DNA of 32,422 bases from Roseovarius autotrophicus (GTDB lineage: Bacteria > Pseudomonadota > Alphaproteobacteria > Rhodobacterales > Rhodobacteraceae). Each line of letters starts with the position of its first letter. Position 1 is the first letter of the stretch. Below are positions 1 to 6,816 of the stretch, in pieces. Location of the stretch: assembly GCF_018069895.1 (NCBI RefSeq), contig NZ_JAGQDH010000027.1, positions 1 through 32,422 of the forward strand, in the 5' to 3' direction. The position numbers were made by a program, and so were the translations under genes. The notes below the pieces were generated by a model that saw only the letters and a program-made list of their open reading frames with translations, was not told the DNA's origin and searched no databases.

Positions 1-31
1 AGACGTGGGAGAGTAGGTCACCGCCAAACCT
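1..31 (+). rRNA. rrf: 5S ribosomal RNA, 3' end only
   Basis: The first bases (GGGAGAGTAGGTCACCGCC at about 7-25) match the conserved 3' end of alphaproteobacterial 5S rRNA. The rest of the gene lies to the left of the window. A tRNA-fMet follows 47 bases later, the usual last gene of rrn operons in Rhodobacterales. The exact 3' end is estimated from memory of the family. Confidence 0.85.
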
Positions 32-78
32 GTAAAATACCCAGCGTATCTCTCTCAAACGATCCAAAATACAGATAC

Positions 79-155
<77 letters not shown>

Positions 156-251
156 AATTCCCTAACCTTTCCAAATGGTTAGAACCCGACAAAAACACTT
201 GTGTATAGACACGCGCGTTTTACCTCAACGCCACCTCAACGTTTGGCGAGT

Positions 252-277
252 CCCCCCTTGAAAAGCGGGGGCTTTTT
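252..277 (+). terminator. Intrinsic terminator after the rrn/tRNA unit
   Basis: A run of C at 252-257 pairs with GGGGG at 267-271 across a short A-rich loop, and CTTTTT follows at 272-277. This is a rho-independent terminator for rightward transcription coming out of the rRNA operon. It lies tail to tail with the protease gene ending at 383. Between tRNA and hairpin (156-251) there is no gene, only a 9-bp direct repeat ACCTCAACG at 222-230 and 233-241. Confidence 0.7.
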
Positions 278-382
278 GCATTGGGGGCTCCCGATCACAC
301 TAACAGTCGAAAACCTGGTGCCCTGCTGATCTGGTTCTACGCATCCGAAGTCCCCGAGCGACATTCGTTGAGCCCAAAGCTG

Positions 383-2884
383 CTACACCTCGATACTGAC
401 GCCACTCGCCACAAGCGCAGCGGCCTCAATGGCGATCGGGGTAATCAGATCGACGTCAACGTCGGGTGTCTCGATCCCCACAACCAGCGCATAACGCGCC
501 TTGCTTTCGACTCTCCCAAGCGCTTTGCGTTCCCGCCACCAACCAGAGATAGGGTAGACGTAGAGCAGGTCGCGTTCGACGAGTTCGACGGCACTCCCCT
601 CCCAGATGTCTGTATGGATTGAACCTGCTGAAATTGACTTCGGCCCAAAAAACCAGCCGTCGTTGTCTTCGTTGATCGGGCGTGGATCGTCTTCAACGCG
701 GTCGTCTTTGTTAACCCGACGCAGAAAATTCCCGTCCGTTTCCCGTGCCCGTTTCAGATCGAAGCGTAGGCCGAACGCCTGGTACCTGGCCGGGTCGATG
801 GCGCTCGCGAAGCTCGGATTGGGTTCGACGAAGTACGAACGGGTAACCTTCAGACGGACTCGTTCATCTCCAAGACTTTCAAGGATGGACCGAGGCCAAG
901 GCAGACGATAAACGTGGGCGTCGCCAAACCGCACATTGCTGTTCTCGGTCCGGAAAGGCTGGATATGCCGTTGCGCGACCAAGGCAAGATCGTCTCTCGC
1001 CGATGCCAGCGCTCTACGAAGCTCGGGTACTCCATAGCCGTATTTTCTGGCCAAGTTTTTCCGTTCAAGCTTTGCCGACGTCCCATCGAACTCGGCAAGC
1101 ATATGTGGTGTCCAACGCGCGCTGTGCACCATCAGCGCACGGACCATTTCGGGCCAGTACCCCGGATATTCAGCCATGACGCGCGCAGCCATTCTTGCGG
1201 CTTGCGCTGTTGCGGCACTCGTCGCCCAGAAAGGCGCGACGGGATGAATTCCGACGGCTTTGGAAGTCGTCAGCAGGGAGAGCGAGGGAAGGCCCGACAA
1301 GGCCTCTGCCCCAGATCGGCTGAGTGCACGGTTCCCTGCCTCCAACACGATCTCCGGCTTAATCGGAGACTGGCTTGAACGCCAGAGCGCGGTCGTCCGA
1401 CTGTAAGGGCTGCGATCTCCTGGCCGCGACCACCCGGACCAATCCCGGTAAGCACGTTCGGCGATGTCGGATTTCAGAGTGGTGCCGCCCACCGTCAGCA
1501 CATTCCAAGCTTGTGCGGGATCTTCCCCTGGGAAGGCATCGCCATCAGCGATTTTCTCGGCCCGCGAATTGTCTCCGATATTGCCGATTGCCTGAACAAA
1601 CAGCCGCCGAACGTGGTCGGGCCCCTCGTCAACCGCATCGGCACCGGAACTGATTTGATCGAGCGCGGCGCTCCAACCCGTCGGTTCTGCGCCCGACCGG
1701 TTCTCGTTCGTGACAGCCATGCAATAGACCCTTGCGCGGTCTGGAGCCGCAATCTCCGGCAGCGCAGCGGCCGAGGTCGTGATGGCACCATAGGAAAACG
1801 GGTCGTTCGGCTCGAAGCCATCTGGAGGAAGTATTTTCACGGATTCAAGGCGGTGCGCCATAGTCGGCCGGGATGTGTCGCCCAACGGCGCTGTCAGATC
1901 ACCATGCAGTGCCACACCTGCCATGCCCGATCCATGGCCAATTTCACTGTGGTCATCGACACCCCAGGAAGAAACCACGGCGTGCATGTCGCCCGGCGTC
2001 AGGGCGGGTTCGATTAGCGGATGTCCCCGATTGATGCCCGTATCGAGCAAGCAGACGGCAGGAACCTCTCGGCCGGGCCAGGTAATCCGTTCGGCCAGAT
2101 CATCAACAAAAGCGTTGGCCATCCCTGAAAGTTCGTCGGTGAAAACCGTGGGTGTGTCGGTCGCCCGCCGGATCTCTGCAATGCCTCCCGTAGAAAAGAG
2201 GAGCAGCTCAATGGCTGCGCGCCGACCGTAGACGGGCAAGACAATAACCTCCGGAAATTGCAGGCGCGTGTCATCGGGGCCAATGGTCAACCCGAGCCGA
2301 AATGCGAGATCCTCGACACGCTGGAGGTGATCTTTGAAGCACCAAAGTGCCCACCACATTTCCACCTGCGGGTCTTCCGGCAGTGCAGAAGGGTCATCTC
2401 GCCAGAAGGTCTGAAGGCGAGCGGTACGAATATGCTCTACCGGTTCAACGCGCGATTTTTTCGGTGCCGCCGCACCCGCTTCGACCTCTTTGAACGCATA
2501 GTCTCGAAAGACCGCTTCAAATACATCACGACTATTATCCGGCACGAAGAGCGCTATGCGGCGTGCGCCAGTCGCCGAAATCGTCACTGCGCCTTGGCGA
2601 GTGCCTTCTTTTTTCTTTTCAAGCGTCGTTGGCCCCACAGACGGTGCCAGTTCAACCTCGAGATAGACGCCATCTGGCGGCAGTGCGCCAATTGGAAGTT
2701 CCAAGGCCTGCCGTCCGCGATCTGCCAAGTCGAACGCTGAACCAAGTTCGGCGAAGATCTGGCGGCCGTGTTCCTCGCGGATTCGCTGGAGTGTTCTCTG
2801 CCGCGCATTGCTTCCGGGGGATTTGTAGTCGCGGACCACGGCAAGTCCACTGAGATCAATGTGGCGATGCTCGTACTCAGCCAA
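383..2884 (-). CDS. ietS: Subtilisin-like serine protease, IetS-type defence subunit
   Basis: An 833-residue S8-family protease. The triad is visible: Asp281 in VCLLDTGIN, His317 in GHGSGMAG, and Ser556 in ATSAATA, with the oxyanion Asn435 in AIGN. About 270 residues before the protease domain and 250 after it make it much larger than a plain subtilisin, and no signal peptide is seen, so it should act in the cytoplasm. The start is TTG at 2884, which overlaps the ATPase gene by 8 bp, so translation is probably coupled. An AAA+ ATPase followed by a subtilase is the composition of IetAS, known from Agrobacterium plasmid stability/incompatibility and reported as an antiphage system. The assignment rests on this pairing and the domain layout. 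The trigger and substrate are unknown. It sits at the distal end of the prophage late region. Confidence 0.85.
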   Translation of the reverse strand: MAEYEHRHIDLSGLAVVRDYKSPGSNARQRTLQRIREEHGRQIFAELGSAFDLADRGRQALELPIGALPPDGVYLEVELAPSVGPTTLEKKKEGTRQGAVTISATGARRIALFVPDNSRDVFEAVFRDYAFKEVEAGAAAPKKSRVEPVEHIRTARLQTFWRDDPSALPEDPQVEMWWALWCFKDHLQRVEDLAFRLGLTIGPDDTRLQFPEVIVLPVYGRRAAIELLLFSTGGIAEIRRATDTPTVFTDELSGMANAFVDDLAERITWPGREVPAVCLLDTGINRGHPLIEPALTPGDMHAVVSSWGVDDHSEIGHGSGMAGVALHGDLTAPLGDTSRPTMAHRLESVKILPPDGFEPNDPFSYGAITTSAAALPEIAAPDRARVYCMAVTNENRSGAEPTGWSAALDQISSGADAVDEGPDHVRRLFVQAIGNIGDNSRAEKIADGDAFPGEDPAQAWNVLTVGGTTLKSDIAERAYRDWSGWSRPGDRSPYSRTTALWRSSQSPIKPEIVLEAGNRALSRSGAEALSGLPSLSLLTTSKAVGIHPVAPFWATSAATAQAARMAARVMAEYPGYWPEMVRALMVHSARWTPHMLAEFDGTSAKLERKNLARKYGYGVPELRRALASARDDLALVAQRHIQPFRTENSNVRFGDAHVYRLPWPRSILESLGDERVRLKVTRSYFVEPNPSFASAIDPARYQAFGLRFDLKRARETDGNFLRRVNKDDRVEDDPRPINEDNDGWFFGPKSISAGSIHTDIWEGSAVELVERDLLYVYPISGWWRERKALGRVESKARYALVVGIETPDVDVDLITPIAIEAAALVASGVSIEV

Positions 2885-3884
2885 GGTGCCCCTTTTCCTC
2901 GGTGAATACCGTTCTCATGCCTTGCCGCTTCTGCAGTTGGCGGGTCAGGTCGGCCGTAGAAATCTGATTGCGCTCTGAAAGAATGGCTTCCTTGACCGCT
3001 TCGCCAGCAGCGTGGGCAATCTCCGCCTGGCTGAGCCCATCCGCCGACAGTTCAATCGCCTTCCAGATAAGCTTGGGATATTTCATTGGCGATAGGTGGG
3101 TCTTGATGATCGCCCGAACTTCTTCTGGCCTGGGCATCTCGAACCGCAACACCTCGTCGAAGCGCCGCAGCAGGGCGCGGTCGAGGAGCGATGGATGGTT
3201 TGTCGCAGCAACAAGCAAACTGTCAGTGGCAGAAGGTTCCTCCATGAACTGAAGGAAGCTGTTCAGCACGCGCCGCATCTCGGCCACGTCGTTCGTCGCC
3301 AACCTGTTGCTGCCAACGGCGTCGAACTCATCGAACAGATACACGCCTCTGCGTTTCTGTGCCTCATCGAACACGAGCCGCAACTTCGCTGCCGTTTCGC
3401 CCATAAAGCGGGTGATGAGGGTTTCGAGACGGATGACGAACAGAGGCAATCGCAGTTCACCCGCCAGCGCCTCTGCAGTCATTGTTTTGCCCGAGCCGGG
3501 TGGCCCAGCAAACAGCAGACGGCGGCTTGGGGTTTTGCCGTGTTCCCTCAGCCAGTCTCTCCGCTGCTGCTGAAGGACAACGGCATCAAGGTGCCCCTTG
3601 ATGGAAGTGTTCAGTACAACATCCGCTAGCCGGATCCCCGGCTCTCTCAAATCCAACAGGCTGTCAAGATCGCCGCGCGGCCGTGAGAAGGAAATCGGCA
3701 CAGAGGACTTTGCGCCCAGTTGGAATCGCGCCGCGTCGACGGCAGCGCGAATTTCTTCGGCGGTTGCGCGATGGCCCTGACGCGCTTCTCCCGCAGCAAC
3801 CTGTAGCGCAATGGAGTAAAACTGTTCCTGATCGCCCTCGGCTTGGCTCCTCAGCATCGCCAGTATCTGTTTTGCATTTGACAC
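2877..3884 (-). CDS. ietA: AAA+ ATPase, IetA-type defence subunit
   Basis: A 335-residue protein starting at GTG 3884. I prefer this start because an AGGGG ribosome site lies about 10 nt upstream, and because the N-terminal extension reached by the open frame up to 4064 looks non-coding. Walker A GPPGSGKT is at about 127-134, Walker B VYLFDEFD at 181-188, sensor-1 Asn in VAATNHP near 229, and arginine-finger candidates RR at 240-241, giving one AAA+ module of the COG0464 type. The N-terminal 60 residues are helical and likely bind the partner. The last codons overlap ietS. The ATPase presumably senses infection or controls the protease; this is inference. A 315-bp region without a gene upstream suggests its own promoter, separate from the late phage operon. 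Confidence 0.85.
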   Translation of the reverse strand: MSNAKQILAMLRSQAEGDQEQFYSIALQVAAGEARQGHRATAEEIRAAVDAARFQLGAKSSVPISFSRPRGDLDSLLDLREPGIRLADVVLNTSIKGHLDAVVLQQQRRDWLREHGKTPSRRLLFAGPPGSGKTMTAEALAGELRLPLFVIRLETLITRFMGETAAKLRLVFDEAQKRRGVYLFDEFDAVGSNRLATNDVAEMRRVLNSFLQFMEEPSATDSLLVAATNHPSLLDRALLRRFDEVLRFEMPRPEEVRAIIKTHLSPMKYPKLIWKAIELSADGLSQAEIAHAAGEAVKEAILSERNQISTADLTRQLQKRQGMRTVFTEEKGHLG

Positions 3885-4033
3885 CGCGCGACCCCTACCG
3901 GTTTTCGTTTTCAAATAACAGTAGATCAGCCCGACTGATTTGGGAAGCTTCGGAAATTCGCACCATCCGCCGAACTGTTGGTTTCGGCCCGCGCCCAAAA
4001 TCGTTCGGTCCAGCGGCAGACGGGTCCCAAGGT

Positions 4034-4065
4034 GGACAATCGTGCACTTTTTGGTGCAGGACAAT
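4034..4065 (-). promoter_or_regulatory. Operator-like repeat upstream of ietA
   Basis: In the 315-bp region without a gene before ietA, GGACAAT occurs twice (4034-4040 and 4059-4065). Between the copies lies the inverted repeat TGCAC/GTGCA (4043-4047 and 4054-4058) around a T-rich hexamer. This kind of symmetry suits a protein-binding site controlling ietAS. No convincing -35/-10 pair could be assigned, so the role is inference. Confidence 0.35.
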
Positions 4066-4107
4066 TTTTGCCTCGGCGTGCCATTAGTCAGGGAATTTAT
4101 CGCCGCT

Positions 4108-4135
4108 CTTTTAAACCGTAAACCCGTGAAACGGG
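4108..4135 (-). terminator. Possible terminator between lysis genes and ietAS
   Basis: Read leftward, CCCGT-TTC-ACGGG (4135-4123) forms a 5-bp stem followed by TTTACGGTTT. It lies 65 bases past the end of the spanin gene, where the late operon would be expected to end and ietAS to begin. The T tract is interrupted, so the call is weak. Confidence 0.35.
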
Positions 4136-4199
4136 CCGGGCGTGATTGTGCGGTCGAGGCGTCTGGCGCTTTCCGCAGGGCGATTGCCCGGCCTGTCTT

Positions 4200-4445
4200 T
4201 CACCGGCACGCCCGCGCCTGATCGCGCAGGACGGCGTAGTCGCTGAGCATTTGCAAGACGACGGTGCCCTCCGGCAGCGCATCCACCTCGGCCGCCGCCC
4301 GCGCCTGATCGGCGGCGCTGTATTCCACCACCGGCGGGCAGGGCGCCCGAACGTCAGAATCGCCCATCGCGCATCCGCTGAGCAAGATCACTGCGATCAG
4401 CGGGACGACGGCTGGCGGCGTCCAGCATCTGGCGTTGAATGTCAT
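4200..4445 (-). CDS. Outer-membrane spanin lipoprotein (Rz1-like)
   Basis: An 81-residue protein with a lipoprotein signal: a hydrophobic stretch (about 12-23) ends in LSGC with the lipobox Cys25. The mature part carries a PCPP motif and a short helical region. The first third lies inside the preceding i-spanin gene in another frame (92-bp overlap), the arrangement known from lambda Rz/Rz1. It should sit in the outer membrane and connect to the inner-membrane spanin to fuse the membranes in the last step of lysis. Function is inferred from topology, nesting and position. Confidence 0.75.
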   Translation of the reverse strand: MTFNARCWTPPAVVPLIAVILLSGCAMGDSDVRAPCPPVVEYSAADQARAAAEVDALPEGTVVLQMLSDYAVLRDQARACR

Positions 4446-4608
4446 GGGTTTTCTCCGATGTTGAAAGGCGTTCGGCCAGCCGCCCGGCGCGTTCCCCGGC
4501 GCGGCGGAGGTTCAGGAGGAACAGGACGGTGGTGATTGCTGCCAGCAGCAGGCCCAGCACTGTGCGCGCCGGGCCGCTGGCGAGGATGACGGTGATCCAG
4601 CCCATCAA
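4354..4608 (-). CDS. Inner-membrane spanin (Rz-like)
   Basis: An 84-residue protein with an N-terminal transmembrane segment (about 13-33) followed by a charged, coiled-coil-prone helix to the C terminus. This is the topology of an i-spanin, though short for one. It overlaps the endolysin stop by 4 bp upstream and the Rz1-like gene by 92 bp downstream. Position next to endolysin and holin supports the role. No sequence motif is diagnostic, so it could be another small lysis membrane protein. Confidence 0.7.
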   Translation of the reverse strand: MMGWITVILASGPARTVLGLLLAAITTVLFLLNLRRAGERAGRLAERLSTSEKTHDIQRQMLDAASRRPADRSDLAQRMRDGRF

Positions 4609-5279
4609 CGCTGCCCTCGCTTCCAGTCGTCGATCCGGGCGTGGATGGCGACGGCGATACCGATCAGCGCCAGGGCGATGAAGACCCAGCGCAGGGTGTC
4701 GAGGTAAGGCACCAGGGGCAGAATTGCGGATTGAGTTTCCGCGAGCACCTCCTGCGCCACCTCCACCCCAGCCGCGCCGACTGTGGCCACCCCGGCCGCG
4801 CCGCCACCTTTCAAGGTGCGACTGTCGGCCAGCACCTCGCGGGCGGGGGCCACCTCCGGCACGAAGGGTGTGGCGCGGGGCGGGAAGGGATCGCCCCAGC
4901 TGCGCGCGGGGCCGAGGTCGATATGCATGAAGCCTGAGCGCGGGTAATATCCGAAGCCGAGGAACCCCACCGCCCGCGCTGCGGCCTCAAAGGCCACAGG
5001 GTCGTGGTTCGACATGGCGATATCAAACGCGGTGCCCTGCATGTGTTTGGACGCGGGCGCGCCGCCGACGGCGCGGTTATGCGCGGGGCTGCGATAGGCG
5101 GAGCGGACGATGAGCGGCTTGCCGAGGCGGTTGCGCAGCAATTGCAGCTTGTCCATGGCCTCCGTGTTGATCCTGATCGCGCCCTCCCCGCGCGACGCGA
5201 TTTCTGCGGGCGAAAAGCTGGGCCAGCGCCAGGCGCTGTCGGGAACGTCGCGGAAATGGGCATAGGTCGTGGTCGGCAT
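4605..5279 (-). CDS. Endolysin, peptidase M15A family, with C-terminal membrane anchor
   Basis: 224 residues. The zinc-peptidase signature is clear: SKHMQGTAFDI supplies His79 and Asp86, and MHID supplies His119, as in the M15 D,D-peptidases that cut peptidoglycan cross-links. After the catalytic domain (about 15-130) comes an Ala/Gly linker and a hydrophobic helix at about 196-214 followed by basic residues, suggesting a membrane-anchored enzyme. AGGAG lies about 9 nt before the ATG. A terminator-like hairpin sits just upstream (see 5294-5315). An M15 endolysin with a C-terminal helix is unusual beside the soluble forms and may relate to GTA/Rhodobacter-type lysis proteins. Confidence 0.85.
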   Translation of the reverse strand: MPTTTYAHFRDVPDSAWRWPSFSPAEIASRGEGAIRINTEAMDKLQLLRNRLGKPLIVRSAYRSPAHNRAVGGAPASKHMQGTAFDIAMSNHDPVAFEAAARAVGFLGFGYYPRSGFMHIDLGPARSWGDPFPPRATPFVPEVAPAREVLADSRTLKGGGAAGVATVGAAGVEVAQEVLAETQSAILPLVPYLDTLRWVFIALALIGIAVAIHARIDDWKRGQR

Positions 5280-5293
5280 GATGGTCTCCTGAC

Positions 5294-5315
5294 AAAAAAA
5301 CCGCCAAGAGGGCGG
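5294..5315 (-). terminator. Terminator-like hairpin between holin and endolysin
   Basis: Read leftward, CCGCC (5315-5311), loop CTCTT and GGCGG (5305-5301) are followed at once by seven T (5300-5294). This is a textbook intrinsic terminator for the late transcript, yet the endolysin start lies 15 nt downstream and its AGGAG site directly follows the T tract. It may lower or time endolysin expression, unless an antitermination factor acts on the late operon. Confidence 0.7.
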
Positions 5316-5363
5316 GTCGGTTTCATGGGGTCTGGTGAATGAGGGCGTAATCAGTGCGACCGG

Positions 5364-5672
5364 TCAGTCGTTGTGGCCGCGCTGGAAGGCTTCAAACATC
5401 AGATCCCGCATGGCGCGGATATCGGTCTCGATGCGCTCCAACCGGTCGGCATCGCCCTTGCGGTCCTCGGCGCGCTGGCGGTCCACGCGGTCGCGCTCGG
5501 CCAGCAGCTCACGCTCAAGCCGAACCAGCATCGCGTCATTGGTGAAGGCGCGGCGCGTGACGGCGGCCAAAAGAGCGATGAAACCGCCGATCAGCGCAGT
5601 GATGGCGGCGGTCAGGCCATTGTCGCGCAAGGCCGCGCCGACCTCCTGCAGCAGGGGCATTCGTTCGGTCAT
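5364..5672 (-). CDS. Putative holin (one transmembrane segment, charged coiled coil)
   Basis: 102 residues with a single hydrophobic segment at about 19-39 followed by a long, highly charged helix (about 45-95, many Glu/Arg/Asp) predicted to form a coiled coil. The gene stands between the tail fibre and the endolysin, where a holin is expected. No family was recognised from the sequence alone. It could instead be a lysis regulator or tail-associated membrane protein. Confidence 0.55.
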   Translation of the reverse strand: MTERMPLLQEVGAALRDNGLTAAITALIGGFIALLAAVTRRAFTNDAMLVRLERELLAERDRVDRQRAEDRKGDADRLERIETDIRAMRDLMFEAFQRGHND

Positions 5673-5729
5673 GGTGTTCCTTTGGTCGGGGGCTGGTGTT
5701 GGTGTGCAACAGGGGCCTGCCGGTGTGCC

Positions 5730-6806
5730 TCAGCCGACCTTGCAGCCCCAGAATGAGGTGTGATTGGCGGCGAAGAAGCCATCCGCGCCCCGGAAATTCC
5801 CCTGCAACTCGACGGTATCGCCTTGCTCAAGCGGCACCATGGTCTGCAGCCAGATCGCAGTGGCGAGCGAGACATGGGTGGCGGAAATCTCACCGAAGGA
5901 GCCGCGAATTTCCGTCGTGCCGTTCAGCACCAGCCGCCCGCGCATTCGCGCCGTGGCGCTGGCGTTGATCTTGTAGAGCAGCGTCGCGCCGAGGAGGTAG
6001 GTGCCGGAGACGGGCGCGGTAAAAAGGTTGGTGGCGGCGTCGAACGCGCCCTGATCGTTATAGTCGGTGTTGTTGATGCCGATCTTCGTCCAGGTCCCGA
6101 CGCCCACGTAATTGTCAAAGTTGGTCCAGGCCTTGAAGCGCGGCAGCCGGGGCTGATCGACGATGCCGGTGGTGTTGTCGACGATGAGGCCATCGAAGAA
6201 GGTGCTGCCATCGGCGGAGACGGCGAGGCGGAGCCTGTCCGAGCCAAAGAGCCCGACCAGTGCCCTGGTCACGAAGCCGGTCTGCAGCGCGAGACCCAGA
6301 TCATCGGTGCTGCTCTCCTTGTTCATCGTGTAGAACAGATCGCCTGTGCCGCCCTCGGCGACGGTCTTCGCGGTCCAGAGCGCGGCGTTCAGCTTGGCCG
6401 AGAACGGATTGGCGGGGTCGGCGGTGGTGCCAAGCCCCAGCAGTGCGAGGTTCTGCAGCGCGGTCGGGGTCGTGCCGATCCAGCCCGCGCCGTCGTAAAC
6501 CAGCAGCGCACCCTCATCCGCGATCCAGGCCAGCCAGCCGGGGCGCGGCACCAGCCGCAGCCAGGCGCCGTCGGTCCAGAGCGCGACGTTCAGGTCCCAG
6601 CCTGCCCACAGGCCTGTCGCGCCCGAGGCGACGATGTGCCGGTCGCCGTCGGCGGGGCTGTCTGGGGGCGCGGTCAGATCCCGATCCAGCACCGACAGCT
6701 GGACCATCGCATCCAGCAGGCGCAGCGCCTCGTTATGGGTGACATGCTTCTGCGCCTGCGATGCCAGAATATAGGGCAGCAGGAGATGGGTTGTATTGTC
6801 GGACAT
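5730..6806 (-). CDS. Tail fibre protein: DUF2793 N-terminus, C1q-like C-terminus
   Basis: 358 residues from ATG 6806, chosen because it starts 10 bp after the stop of the upstream hub gene; the longer open frame would overlap it. The N-terminal part (about 5-95) carries the DUF2793 pattern (LPYILASQAQKHVTHNEAL and a later DGDRHIV), found in GTA and Rhodobacter phage fibres. The last 135 residues read like a C1q/TNF-type jelly roll: LFTAPVSGTYLLGA, repeated beta strands and a terminal SFWGCKVG. Such tips usually trimerise and bind receptors. Its place after the tail hub supports a host-recognition role. Receptor unknown. Confidence 0.75.
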   Translation of the reverse strand: MSDNTTHLLLPYILASQAQKHVTHNEALRLLDAMVQLSVLDRDLTAPPDSPADGDRHIVASGATGLWAGWDLNVALWTDGAWLRLVPRPGWLAWIADEGALLVYDGAGWIGTTPTALQNLALLGLGTTADPANPFSAKLNAALWTAKTVAEGGTGDLFYTMNKESSTDDLGLALQTGFVTRALVGLFGSDRLRLAVSADGSTFFDGLIVDNTTGIVDQPRLPRFKAWTNFDNYVGVGTWTKIGINNTDYNDQGAFDAATNLFTAPVSGTYLLGATLLYKINASATARMRGRLVLNGTTEIRGSFGEISATHVSLATAIWLQTMVPLEQGDTVELQGNFRGADGFFAANHTSFWGCKVG

Positions 6807-6816
6807 GGAAACGCTT

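Noticed and set aside
222..241. Direct repeat ACCTCAACG as an attachment core
   Set aside because: Both copies lie 11 bp apart beside the tRNA and no third copy was found; too short to support an att site.
281..622. 113-codon plus-strand frame after the terminator
   Set aside because: Mostly antisense to the protease gene, with no supporting motif.
3885..4064. N-terminal extension of the ATPase to an ATG at 4064
   Set aside because: Unusual composition and covers the probable promoter and operator; the GTG at 3884 has a ribosome site and begins the family-like sequence.
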